A DNA stretch of 64,000 nucleotides from Entomortierella parvispora (Eukaryota > Mortierellomycota > Mortierellomycetes > Mortierellales > Mortierellaceae), in the NCBI GenBank assembly GCA_963573315.1, contig OY752150.1:1-64000 (forward strand), written 5' to 3'. Position 1 is the first letter of the stretch; each line of letters begins with the position of its first letter. The translations under genes and the position numbers were made by a program. Positions 35,732-46,620 of this stretch are shown here, one piece after another. The notes under the pieces were generated by a model, which was not told the origin of the DNA, ran no database searches, and worked only from the letters and a program-made list of their open reading frames with translations.

Positions 35732-36505
35732 TTAAGACATATCGACGTCCATGAGCTTGTTTTTCTGCGCCACCTTTTGGACCTGGGCCAAGTTCTTGAT
35801 TGCTGGCGTGTCGACCAGGTGGATGTGCTTTTGAACCAGGGCCTGATTCTCGGTCTTTTGCCGCAGCTTGTTGCCCGACATCCTGTTCTTGTAAAACACA
35901 CGCTCGCGCTTGGCCTTGATCTCCTGAGAACGCTTCAATGCCCTGATGGTGGTTGCCATCAAGTCCCGATCGTAACGGACTGGAATGTTGCGGCGCTTCT
36001 CGAACTGGAACGTGGAGTCCTAAAGGTTTTTTTTCCCGCAGTAAAAAAAGAAGGAAATGTTGTAAGAGTCGATTCCAATTGTATATCCATAGGCACTATC
36101 CAGCATTGTCCAGAGCTTGTACGTACGATGGTCATCTCCTTGCCAGCAGCCTTGCGGAAAGCCTTGGTCCAGCGGACCTTACGAGGATTGCGCTTCATCT
36201 TGAAGTTCTTGTGACATTTTGACCGGCAGAATCTGAACGTCTATCAAAGCAAAAGAAGACACTTGTTATTTGTTGTGAATTATATATGGTCTGTTTTCAC
36301 TCTCTTGACATTCGAAGGTTGCTTTGTCGCTCTGTTCCTTCGCTTGAGTTGCAAAAGGGCCGGTGCAACACCTTCAGAAGGCTGGGAAGTACAAGGTGCA
36401 AAAGGTGGTAAGGTTGCTACGAACCTTGGAGTCATTTCGGACGAAGAGAGTACCGTGTCCTGGATAGCAGGTAGATGAGCAGAAGTAGCACTTTTCTAAT
36501 CTCAT
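35732..36505 (-). CDS. RLP24: Ribosome biogenesis protein RLP24 (eL24 family)
   Basis: RLP24 is the placeholder for eL24 on nuclear pre-60S particles. It recruits the AAA-ATPase Drg1/Afg2 and is exchanged in the cytoplasm. Three exons, 36505-36425, 36240-36127 and 36019-35732, close to 160 aa, the normal family length. The N-terminal zinc-binding fold is intact ([25 protein letters not shown]). The [20 protein letters not shown] segment and the basic C-terminus are family hallmarks. A TCACGTGA palindrome lies 143 bp upstream of the start, between poly-A tracts. Confidence 0.97.
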
Positions 36506-36647
36506 TGTCGATGGATTGTCTCGTATGGAGTGTGGATGGAGAGAGTTGAATGGTGGCAACAATGACGGACCAACAATGACAATGTCAGGGCAGGCACCAA
36601 AAAAAAAAGAAAAAAAAAGTAAACAACATCAACTGTGCAGTCACATA

Positions 36648-36655
36648 TCACGTGA
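36648..36655. promoter_or_regulatory. TCACGTGA palindrome upstream of RLP24
   Basis: A perfect TCACGTGA lies between RLP24 and the rightward unit that begins near 36700. It could act on both. It is a bHLH (E-box) consensus; binding is inferred. Confidence 0.5.
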
Positions 36656-36689
36656 TTCTTAGCGCTTGGGATGTATATCAAGGAGCGAA

Positions 36690-37180
36690 AAAGTTTTTCT
36701 CTACTTCTTCCTCTTCCTCATCTTTTTCATCCTTGCATCTCTAAACCCCTTATCCATCGTTTTATCTTGCCGACCAGAAGTAGCCCCCATCTCACTTGGT
36801 AAGTCCTCTATTAAAGATATCCCTATATCTCTTTCCTTCGCAACAGTGGATCAAGTACACCTGATGATTACATAGTTCACCCGACAATGAACCGGGTTGG
36901 CGCCTGGTCTAAATGGGGAACAACACAGCACATCTTTCGCTCCTATCTGACAATAATTTGTTCCACAAAGGGCACTTGTCTTTGTGTGACGCTAAGGAAC
37001 ACGAAGCAGAGTTCTAACAATAATCTCTCCTGTTTTACTGTTTCAGGTCTCCACCCACTCACCCGCAGTTGTCTTCTCCACCCGTAATTGCCCCTTCGCC
37101 GTCTCAATAACCAACGTGTAAGTTTGTTCAGGATGTATGAAGTGAGCGAGAGAAAAGTAAAGAAAACAATAAACAATTGC
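36690..37180 (+). other. Possible small spliced transcription unit
   Basis: This part of the gap between RLP24 and GT17 has the parts of a transcript: a CT-rich start region (36700-36760), a good donor GTAAGT (about 36799) with an acceptor CATAG before an ATG at 36887 (MNRVGAWSKWGTTQ...), a branch-like TTCTAAC followed by TTTCAG (about 37047), and AATAAA at 37168-37173. I could not join the exons into a convincing protein. It may be a small gene, a non-coding RNA or a leader. The rest of the gap (37181-37988) shows only pyrimidine-rich promoter sequence. Confidence 0.3.
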
Positions 37181-37988
37181 AATCCTGAAAAAATGATACT
37201 CCTGGGAAAGTCCTGTGAATTATTGAGCTTGAAGCAAGAGGTGGCTGAGGGTTGGCAACAACTGACGCCTCAGATGAACTAAAGTGACGCGCTGGATCGG
37301 CCAGGCGCTGCTGTGGCCGATTGATGGCCACTCTAGCAATTGAGATGAAAACATTCAGTGCGTGGGAGAAGTTTTTTGAAGTGAATCGGAGTGGGCGACA
37401 TGGCGACTTTGTCTACGGGAGCGTGGTACACCTACTGGTAGTCTAGTCAAAACTGACACAGAAAAGGAACTTGCTCAAGTTCACTTGCCCTTCGGCCTCG
37501 CAAGTGGAAAAACAGTGAGCAGAGATCTTGCAACTTCCCAGCACACCAATGGGTGCATTGCGCCACAAGTGGCCAGCGAGTTGACCGACCGGTAAAGGAG
37601 GCAGGGCTGACCGGTGAATGGGGGCAGAAAGTGTTTATCAGAACCATTGTCCTGACTTTTCTTTTTTTTTTTTGGGTTTGCACAAGGCTCTTGAATGGCC
37701 GACTGAGATAAGACGATCCATGTTCGTTTGCTGTAGGTCGCACACAATTATTTTTGAGGTCGGTAATTGCAACAGCCCATGCACACTGCCTCGTTGCTTA
37801 GCGCCCGCTCCTCAGCGCCCTTGCTCCAGTCCTCTTGACGTGTCGCCTCCCCCTCTTTCCTTCTTTCCTTCTTTCACTTCTCTCCTTCTTCACATTTTTT
37901 TTCAATTCCCTCCATCCCGTCACACCTCCGACTACCTTTGTTTTGTCATCTCCGCGACACTGCACCGTCTCTTCCCCGCCTTGTAAAT

Positions 37989-39260
37989 ATGACAGCGCCA
38001 ATGCTGCCCACAATCGTCCAAGACTCGGCTGATCGAGCCTCCACAGCATCCTCAACCTTCCGACGACTGTTCTCCTTTGTCTCCTTCAGAACTCGAGGCT
38101 CGTTCACACTCGCAGCAAAACTGGCTCTGGGATTTCTCGTCACAATCACACTTTTGCTCCTCGTACAGGAACGCCATGCCATCCTGTTCGACCTCAAGGA
38201 TCTCAGCTCTAGCCGCAACACTGTCTCAAGCACAAGGACAGCCGTTGACTCTAGACGACCCCAGATCTATGATGTGATTTTACTCAATAGTGAGCTAAAT
38301 ATATTGGACATTCGGCTAAACGAACTCTCTCCGTTTGTCGACTGGTTCGTCATTATCGAGTCAGAGATGACTTTCTCAGGCAAACAAAAGCCCCTCAACT
38401 TCCGCCTGAATGAGCCTCGATTTGAAAAGTTCCGTCGCCAAATCCTCCACGTCGTTGTCCCTACCAGTGCACTTGAAGCTCAGACCGTGTCCTGGGGCCG
38501 CGAAACAGAAACCAGGAACCTTGGATTCTGGATGATGCTGGACATTCACCGGCCAAAAGAAGGTGATTGGCTCATTATCTCGGATCTGGACGAGCTACCA
38601 AGGCGGTCGATCTTGCAGGAGATGAAGGAGCAGAATCAACATACTGAAGTAGGACGACTCTTCAGCGATGGAACACCCGGCTCTGGGGGGGACTTCTTTC
38701 GGTACGGATGCCAGTTTTATTACTACTCTTATGAGTACCGTCACACCGGTCCGCTCTGGGGTGGCCCTGTCGCAGTCCGATACCGCCCCTCAAGTTTCTG
38801 GCTCAGCAAAGCTCAAGATAAGCACCCTCAGGTTGATGTCATGCGGCTACTCTCTGCAAATGAGTGGAGACAAGCTGGGGACAACATGCGAATTCGTCGG
38901 CTCAGTGCAGAAGCTTCATATGTCGACAACTCCTGCCACCACTGCAGTTGGTGCTTCCCCAACATCACACAGGTCAATTCAAAGGTCGAGGCTTATTCTC
39001 ACACGGAACACAACAACGACAAGTACAAGACCCGTGCATGGATTATTGACGCCGTCAAGGAAGGCCGCGATCTCTTTGAGCGAGACGACGACCAGTTTGA
39101 CTACGTACCAAACAATCAGGATCTGCCAATCTATGTGAGCGAAAACAGGGAAAAGTTCAGTTACATGTTGTTGAGACATAACAAACCTAATGCTGGCTTC
39201 CTCGATGTCAATCCTGAGAACCCCCTTGACGAAACATGGAAGCCAAGTGCCCTGAAATAA
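37989..39260 (+). CDS. GT17 glycosyltransferase (GnT-III family)
   Basis: This is a single exon of 423 aa. Residues about 45-62 (LALGFLVTITLLLLV) form the only membrane span, after a short basic cytoplasmic tail, so it is a type II Golgi-style protein. The luminal part matches GT17, beta-1,4-mannosyl-glycoprotein N-acetylglucosaminyltransferases: YDVILLNSELNILDIRLNEL, VDWFVIIESEMTFSGKQKPL, DWLIISDLDELPR (metal/sugar-binding acidic motif) and CHHCSWCFPN. In animals the family adds bisecting GlcNAc; in fungi the acceptor is unknown. I chose the ATG at 37989, just before the charged tail, rather than an in-frame one 51 bp upstream in the pyrimidine-rich leader. Confidence 0.9.
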   Translation: MTAPMLPTIVQDSADRASTASSTFRRLFSFVSFRTRGSFTLAAKLALGFLVTITLLLLVQERHAILFDLKDLSSSRNTVSSTRTAVDSRRPQIYDVILLNSELNILDIRLNELSPFVDWFVIIESEMTFSGKQKPLNFRLNEPRFEKFRRQILHVVVPTSALEAQTVSWGRETETRNLGFWMMLDIHRPKEGDWLIISDLDELPRRSILQEMKEQNQHTEVGRLFSDGTPGSGGDFFRYGCQFYYYSYEYRHTGPLWGGPVAVRYRPSSFWLSKAQDKHPQVDVMRLLSANEWRQAGDNMRIRRLSAEASYVDNSCHHCSWCFPNITQVNSKVEAYSHTEHNNDKYKTRAWIIDAVKEGRDLFERDDDQFDYVPNNQDLPIYVSENREKFSYMLLRHNKPNAGFLDVNPENPLDETWKPSALK

Positions 39261-39268
39261 TTCGCTGC

Positions 39269-39282
39269 TTTATTCGAATAAA
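39269..39282. terminator. Palindromic bidirectional poly(A) signal
   Basis: TTTATTCGAATAAA is a perfect 14-bp palindrome and supplies AATAAA on both strands (plus 39277-39282, minus 39274-39269). It sits in the 68-bp gap between the convergent stops of the GT17 and SAP genes. Confidence 0.75.
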
Positions 39283-39328
39283 CCAAAGGGAAAAAAATAG
39301 AAGAAAAAAAAATGTTGCCCGTGTCTCC

Positions 39329-41444
39329 TTAAACCTCTTTCCATGTTGCAATTGCTGGCGTCCCTGGTGAAGAACTTTCGCTGAAACTGCCAGTTGAGTA
39401 CCGAAGGCTGGAATGAGACAAGGATGTGGTCCCTGGCTGCTGTGGAGGTGGTGAACCAATATGAAGGCCATGGAGTGTCTTGTGCAGGCCGTGTGTTGGA
39501 GATGCCAAAGGGGGTTGGGGCAAAGATCCGTTAACTGCTGTGGTTTTGAGTGATGCTGAGGGCGTAGAAGATCCAGATGTTGTTGCCGTCATTGGGGACT
39601 GTGCCGACAGGCGTGCCTGACGATTGGCACGAATGACATCAATCTCGGATTGGAGTCGCTTAATCAAATCGGCCTTTTTTCCACCGCCATGTTTTCCACG
39701 CTGACGTAACATCTCCTTGAGCTCAGCTACGGTAACGTCCTCAAAATCAACTCTCTCCATTGTGGCATCCAGCTGTCGTTGTTGCTCCTCAGTCCGAGCC
39801 AGAGAAGAAGAGTGACGAGGCGTAATACGTCCGATCTGGATCGGCGCCGGGGAGGATGCAGGAGAGACTACGATCGAAGGGCTTGCAAGAGGATTTTTGG
39901 ACGCAGAATCCCCAGCAGGTGTTCCATTGGGCGACACAATCAATCTTTGGACAGTGGAGTCCAATCCAAGATTGGGAGGAATCAAGGAATTCAAAGGCTC
40001 ACTCGACGTTGCCTGTTGTGCCAGCGAAGAAGACTCGGATGCAGACCTCCTTCTTTGGGCGCCTGCTGCCGCCGCTGCTGCTGCTGCCCTGCGCTCTGCC
40101 AGCGTTGGTATAGAAGGAACCACCGCCACCACTGTGCCCTTTTGCATGCTCAAACCAGTCGGATGAGTCGAACCTCCCGATGAGGAGCTTTCCAGTGACG
40201 TCTGCTGGCCTTGGATCGGGATCTCGGCCGAGACAACCTTGGATGTCTTTTTTTTGCGAAGAGGAGGCGTTTTGGGCGACGCCAGATCGCCGGACGATGG
40301 CTGACCAGCAGCAATGAGGGCTGCCGCCGTTAGACCTTGTTGCGGCTGTGACAAATGAAGAGCAGCATCCGATTTCAAGTCCAAGGATGCTCGATTGCTC
40401 TTTGACCCCCCTTGACCGAACAGCGCTTTGATACCACCTTGGGATACTCTTGCTCCATTAGCAGATGGTCGAGGTCTGGATTTGATCTTGGCCGACCCTC
40501 CACTGGGAGATGATGCAGGGCCTGGCGAAGCCTGTCTGGATGAAAAGTAATCATCGCCAACATGATTACTGGGCGAAAGCGGTGACTGAGAAGGAGAATG
40601 TCCTGTGGAAAACTGGCTATTATACGTGTGCAACGCTGAGGGGGAATATACCAATCCAGGACCTGGACTTTGAGGCAACTGCGTTTGGCTGGCGAGCTCT
40701 AGCTGAAGTCGAAGCTGCTGTTGTTGCTGCTGTTGATAGAGGCGTTGCTGTTGTTGCTGAAAGGCGATCTGTTGGTGTTGGTGTTGCTGCTGCTGCTGCT
40801 GCTCGAGGCCCTGCTCGTTTTGTAGTTGTAGATGATATTGTAGTTGTTGTTGCCCCTCCTGTAACTTCCGATCTTGCTGCTGCTGTTTTTGAAATTGCAC
40901 TTGCAGGTGTTGCTGGTGTTGCAACTGGTCGCCCTGAACCGATTGTTGCTGCTGCTGTTGTTGGTGTTGGTGTTGTTGTTGTTGCTGCTGGTGGTGGTGA
41001 TGTTGTTGCTGAAGCTGAGAAGTATCAAGAGAAGAGTCTTGAACAAGGGATGAGTTTCCATCATGAAGGGCTAAGGACGGAGTGGACGCAGGAAGGACAT
41101 ACGCAAAGCCCGCGCCTGAATTCTCTGGCCATTTCAAGGTCTCCAAACCATCTGGCACCGTCTGCATCGAGTCCATGTTAGAGTATCCACCAAGGGAGAG
41201 GAATGACGTCCAGTCTGAAGGCATCTGACCTTGGTTTTGACCCGGGCCCATATCCGCATTGAACAGCATTTCTTGACCGTCTACTAATCTCGCCTCCGAG
41301 GCCAGGTCAAACGGAGACGCCCCGAATAGGGGAAGTGACGAAGGGTCATAGCCGAACGGCACTTGCCCGAGGTGTGTTTCTGTCGCGCCGCCATCCTCTG
41401 AGATCTGGGCAAAGTGGTGCTGTTGTGGCTGTTGCTGCTGCTGC

Positions 41445-41484
<40 letters not shown>

Positions 41485-41486
41485 GC

Positions 41487-41557
<71 letters not shown>

Positions 41558-41929
41558 TTGTTGCTGTTGTTGCTGTTGTTGTTGCTGTTGTTGCTGCTGC
41601 TGCTGATGTTGCTGCTGCTGATGTTGCTGTTGTTGTTGTTGAAGTTGTTGTTGTTGTTGAAGTTGCTGCTGCTGCTGAAGTCGTGTAAAATGAAATTGTT
41701 CTATCTGAAGTTGTTGCTGCTGCTGTAGCTGTAGCTGTTCGGCCTCCTCTTGTTGTAACTGCAGTAGCTGAAGCCGCTGAATCTCTTGCAGCTGCTGTGC
41801 CTGAAGTTCCCTGTTGGACGGCAATGTGTACATGCTCCGGTAATCGAGGTGGAGTGGTTGGTCCAGTGACACTGTCTGCGAGGCAAGTAGACTCGAGGCG
41901 GACGAATTCTGAGATGGTTGGTTGTACAT
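39329..41929 (-). CDS. SAP-domain, poly-glutamine protein (MRTF-like layout)
   Basis: This is a single-exon gene of 866 aa. The N-terminal half is dominated by glutamine, including an uninterrupted run of about 59 Gln (41605-41429) and a second Gln/His-rich region (40690-41020). Residues about 735-770 are a SAP DNA-binding motif (VDFEDVTVAELKEMLRQRGK..KKADLIKRLQSE). Between them lie Ser/Pro-rich disordered stretches. Poly-Q plus SAP is the layout of nuclear transcription regulators such as myocardin/MRTF, but no RPEL or other domain confirms that. The start is the first ATG (MYNQPSQNSS) after the stop-containing promoter. Longer upstream readings run through the CT-rich leader and are rejected. 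Confidence 0.85.
41429..41605 (-). repeat. CAA/CAG repeat encoding ~59 consecutive Gln
   Basis: On the plus strand this is an unbroken mixture of TTG and CTG triplets, with a pure (TTG)n run and a (TTGCTG)n hexamer run. The mixed codons should make it more stable than a pure CAG tract. The plus-strand open frames across it (poly-Leu, poly-Val/Ala) are by-products. Confidence 0.95.
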
Positions 41930-42655
41930 GATGGAGGAGTGGAATGAGAGAGGGGGATGAAAGAGAAAAGACAATGCGCGCACCCGCGCGAGAAGGGACG
42001 AGCGGGGCGGGGGCGGGGAACACGAGTTGGCCGACGCTGGGTGAGTGAACCGGGGTACTGCAACAATGCTCAAGGGAACTATCTCAATTTGAAAAGGATA
42101 GCGCTGCTGAACACGGGATAAAAAAAGGCGAACTAGTGTCAATAAGGAACGATAAGGAATAGCAGAAACGGTGGGGGGGTGAGGCGAGCAAGGAGCCTGT
42201 TCTCGGGAATGCAGATGTTTGTAAAGAGAGATAGTCGGGGGGAGGATGAATGGATGAACAGATGGAATGGAATCGAATCGAATGGATGGATGGAAAAAAA
42301 GAGACGAGTGACCACCCGCCACAACGCGTACCAGTACCATATGACATGAAAAAAAAAACTTCTTTATGTGTGTTGGACAAAAAGTGCCCCGCCTCGCCGA
42401 TCGACCAGGAACGACAGCCCCGCCTCCCGGGGAGGGCGCCAGGCCCGCAATCGACGCTCGGAGGCGTCGGACCCATCCTTTGGTAAATTGGCGCCTGCCT
42501 CGTCCACAGCACGCCAGATTTCCTTTCATCTGTTTCCCTCTTTCTCCGCTCAACTCCACTGGGCACCGCTGGGCGCAGCGTATGGATGACCGCCCTGTGG
42601 ATGAGAACAAGCAAACTGTCAGTGATGCATGTATTTTCAACATTGAGCCCCACGC
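41930..42655. promoter_or_regulatory. Promoter region of the SAP gene
   Basis: This 726-bp gap lies between two minus-strand genes. It has GGATGGATGG and AATCGAATCGAATGG short repeats near 42250-42300 and an A-rich run at 42350. I see no gene and no clear factor site. Confidence 0.5.
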
Positions 42656-45474
42656 CTATGTCCTTACCGAGGATGAATATCCGTACGATGCTTGCGGGTG
42701 CTGCGAGTATGGCCAGTGCTGCGGATCGGATGCTACTGCTACCGCTGACGCCCCAGTAGGCGCTGGACCAGCCGATGTTCCAGAGAACGCAATCGCTTCT
42801 TCCATTCGGTGGATCTTCTCCGGATGTTCACTGACTTCAGAAGCTGCCGCTCTCTTTCGGGACTCCACTGCAAAGGCCGGCATTGAGCGTAAGCGTGATT
42901 CCAACTCGTTGTACTTCGCAGCCGACGATCCAAACTCCATGAGAAAATCAAGGTAGTTTTGGTTGTAGTCGTTCTTGATACTCTCTGCTAGCCCTGACTG
43001 ATGAATTTGCTCAAAGACTCCACTCACCCGCTTCTCGTAATCATCCCCTAAAAGCAATCGACAGGCGAGTCAGGAATGACTTTGAAATATCCTTCAGTCG
43101 TAACACGATCGATTGTATGAATCTTACCTTGCTGCTCCATTTCGAACTGGAGATAATTTGAGAAATAGAATCGACTACAGAACTTTCCTTCGCCAGTCCT
43201 GAAGATGGCACGAGCGGCGTCAACATCTTTTTTGCTCCGCCAAAGGAACCTGGCGTACATTGTCACAATAGTGGCCTGCACCAATTCGTCAATAGTGTCC
43301 AGTCCGATTTGAGATGCATACACCACCTCAGCAGCAGCCACACCCTGAGGACTAGCACGTCGCTCAAAGTTCGCAAACCGAACAATGGCCTCAATGTGGC
43401 CAGGCACTATAAGAATGGAATGAACACCTTTGTTAACAACCATTTGCATGAGTAGCCTTGGCCTGCCACTAATTCAGAACGTACAATGTTGCAAAATTGT
43501 CTGGTACTGCTGGCGAGCAAGATCAATCTCTCCTTTCTCCTCCTGCAACATGGCTAGAGCAAATCGAACGGATGGATTCGTGGGAGGTACCATTAACGAA
43601 GCACGTGTGTAAATGTCGTTCAAATCGTCGAGTTTTCCTTGCGAGCGAGTCCAAGCTGCGTACTTCAGCCAAAACTCTTCATAGAGTGCCTAAACAGAAG
43701 ATTGGAATGAATATTAATTAGAAGATGCAAGGGAGGGAGTTCAAATACGGCGATCGGACATGACAACATACACATGAAACAAGGCAGCGTTCATAGAGCA
43801 AACGAGTTCTTTCCATGTCTCCCTCTGCTTCCTCGAAATCCAAGTAACGACGCCAATTCAGCAACTGCGCTGAATCAATCGGTTTGACGTGGAAGTACGG
43901 CCGTTTGATTTCTGCCTCGTATGGCCATCTCTTGTTGGTTTCCTCTGCCGTTTTTGCATGGATTACGGCGCTGGAATTCAAAAGCAGCTGCAGCATCTCC
44001 CCCTCAAGCTGATCCTTGGGTATCTGATCATGTTCATGCTCATCCGAGTTTCTATCCTTGAGCAAGTGCTCCTCATACTTTGAATAGTCTTCGACAGAGA
44101 GGAGATCTTTGAGGGGACGGGAAGTCAAAAGATGAGAATATCTATAAGAAGTGCACACATGTCAATATCGACGAACATTACTAGGTTGCCTTGATGAGAC
44201 AAACGCTTACTGTTGGTAGAATCGAGCATATTGGTGCATGGGAATGGCAATGATGCGACTGAGGGTTGTGAACAATTGAGGATAATCTTCTTTCCGTTCA
44301 TAAAACTCGAGATATTTGTCCCAAAAGACATGTGGCATGAAGTCCATCCCTATAGCTGCTGCTCCACGTTCGAGAATCCTAGAGTAAAACCGTTGAATAT
44401 ATTAGTCAAGCAGATCGATGGATTTCAAAAAATGAGTCGGGACTGAAAAGCAAGAGTTTACAAAGGTCGCCCTGGGGTCTCTGAGAACGCAGGGGATTGA
44501 CAACTTTCACCAGATGTGCTTTTCTTTGTCTTTCTCTCCTTCTCAAGAGTCCTGTAGCTCGCTAATGCTCCTCCTGTCTTTGAGAGATCGTGGCGCTAGA
44601 CACTGTTTCAAAGGCTGCCGCAATGAAAATCGACCCACTGTTGCTCAGGCATCAAGATTGCAGGTGGAAGTATGAGGAGATGACCAATTCCCACAAGAGA
44701 TAAAATGAAAAAAGAGAAAAAAGAATGGAAACTCACTGCTCTATCGCTCCCAGATCATCCGGCTTGTGCTCCATAATAAAGGAGCAGTAGTGGACCCAGA
44801 GGTCTACAGACACCGATACGCTTCGAACGCCTCGCTCAAAGATCTAATGGACAGGCAAGCGTATTAATATACATTCGACTTGAATAAAGGAACCCGAAGC
44901 TCAACGTTTACCTCGATCGCTCCTTGCACACCACTCGAAAGAAACTCCAAGTCCGAGTATTTTTTCCAATATCCAAAGCAGAGAGGGAATTGGCTGAGAA
45001 ACGCGTCATATACAGTTCTCATCGTGGAAACGTTCGTAGCTGGAGCTTGTGGCCCATATCCGCCTTCCTGCGAGTCAACCAAACGTAAGAGCTCTTCCCA
45101 GGTGTCGAAGTCTGTTGGTGTAGACTTTGCGGTTGCCCAGTACTTTTTCCACGACTCTTTCAAGCTTGCGTCCGTGGTCGTAAGTGTTGGAGCATCGTTA
45201 ATGGAGGCATTGTGGCTGCGATTAACCTCGCTGTCGCGTTGCGCCACACCTATAAAAAAAGACGTGCAGGTGAGTGAGAGAAATCTCCAGAAAAGGCATC
45301 GTCTGTTTGTCCATGATCAAAGCACGCACCAGACTCGGAAGCTGTGCTTGAGGTGGGGATGTCCTGTCCAATGTCCATTTGATCCCAGTCGGTTGTTCGT
45401 GTATCAAGAGTAGAGATCCAGCCGCCATGCAACATGGTTGAAGGAGGCATGGAACTCTGCGTGATGGTTGGCAT
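42656..45474 (-). CDS. PRP39: PRP39 homologue, U1 snRNP HAT-repeat protein
   Basis: Prp39 is a half-a-TPR (HAT) scaffold of the U1 snRNP needed for 5' splice-site recognition. Early exons, checked in phase, are 45474-45330, 45249-44912, 44843-44737 and one starting near 44378; the later blocks run through about 44140-43790, 43690-43490, 43410-43130 and 43050-42656. The product is roughly 650-700 aa. HAT signatures repeat along it: SWKKYWATAKSTPTDFDTWE, FPLCFGYWKKYSDLEF, IFERGVRSVSVSVDLWVHYC, FWDKYLEFYERKEDYP, LNWRRYLDFEEAEGDMERTR and LYERCLVSC. The Ala/Pro/Tyr-rich C-terminus is low complexity. It diverges from the 176-aa gene over a 152-bp promoter. Confidence 0.92.
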
Positions 45475-45626
45475 AGTGTACGTGAAATTGTGCGCACAAG
45501 CCCGTCTAACAGACAGGCCAAGCACACTACGTACGCGTTCACACAGCTTGTTTTTTTCCGGCTTTCCTCATGAGTGGTTGCATGGTAGTATACGATTTCT
45601 CTTCATCATTTCACTGACAGGGCAAA

Positions 45627-46596
45627 ATGTCTTTCTCATGCGGGTGTAACTCAAGTGCTCAGCCCAAGGAGCCACAGTTTAAGAAGTCAAAATATTTCGT
45701 ATGCTTTGCTTCAACGACTGCCACTGTCAACACTTGTCTTTATTCTGACCTTGTTCTTGTTGTTACTGTTGTCACTTTGTAGGAGGATATTGCCGCCAGC
45801 TTTGCCATAAACACTAAATACCAGGTACGTATATGACGGCCTACACATCCCTTCCTACCATGTTCTTGACACATCACTCTGTTGATGCCATTCTATTGTC
45901 TCCAACATCTCTAGACTCTCTACGCTCAGTAAGACCAAACGCGGCAATGTTCAGTTTGATTGCCCATCTCTTTGGTCAAGTCGATTGACCCTATTTTTCT
46001 TGCTCTCTGTCGTAGCTACTCTTGGCTGGTAGAAGCTCGAAGGGATATTCCAAAAAATGCTGTAATTGAGGCAGAATTACATAACCCCGCAGATTTCGCA
46101 AAGCCGCTCAAGGTGTCGGCCATAGAACTTCAGGCTCAAGACGGGGAGTCTCCATGGTATGACCAGTTTTAAAATGAACCTCTGGGTGGCAGCTGACTAG
46201 TCGTTGGCTAGCGTTTATGTTTTAATATTGTCTATTCCCGTTACTTTATGATCAGGTCAAACCGTCGGTTCTACGTCCTTTCGCCTAGACTGGAGACTCT
46301 GACCTGCGGACTTCACCCGGTAAAACTTACTATCTATAAGGACGAAGTAAGTGCTTGTTTGCAGCCTATATCTAGAATACTACATCATGCATTCCCCCTT
46401 TCTGACGATCTGTCGCTGATTATAGTCAAAGACCTCTGTTCTTGGCACCCATGAGAATGCAATTCTCTCACGGATCAACACCCAGTATTGCTTAAAGGAT
46501 GAGTTTATGGAAAAAATGAAGGAGGCCGCCAAGAATGCAGAATGGAAAGATGCATCTCCTCATCCCAGTCAGAGCGAAAGGAGCTTAAAGGATTAG
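45627..46596 (+). CDS. Uncharacterised 176-aa protein with a 14-nt microexon
   Basis: Six exons close in phase: 45627-45698, 45783-45824, 45915-45928, 46016-46156, 46256-46346 and 46426-46596. The protein begins MSFSCGCNSSAQPKEPQF. It has a central segment rich in beta-prone residues (SWLVEARRDIPKNAVIEAEL, PLKVSAIELQAQDGE, LETLTCGLHPVKLTIYKDES) and a charged helical C-terminus (DEFMEKMKEAAKNAEWKD). There is no signal peptide or membrane span. I do not recognise the family. The beta-rich centre suggests an immunoglobulin-like or C2-like sandwich, but that is only an impression. Exon 3 is 14 nt long. The stop is 19 bp from that of the Snapin-like gene on the other strand. Confidence 0.8.
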
Positions 46597-46603
46597 CATT
46601 GTC

Positions 46604-46620
46604 AATAAACGTAGTTTATT
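46604..46620. terminator. Bidirectional poly(A) signals, 176-aa gene / Snapin
   Basis: The plus-strand AATAAA (46604-46609) lies in the 19-bp gap. The minus-strand AATAAA (46620-46615) overlaps the Snapin-like stop codon itself. The layout repeats that at 14202-14215. Confidence 0.7.

Noticed and set aside
41335-41728. Poly-Leu and poly-Val/Ala plus-strand frames
   Set aside because: They are other frames of the CAA/CAG tract in the SAP gene.
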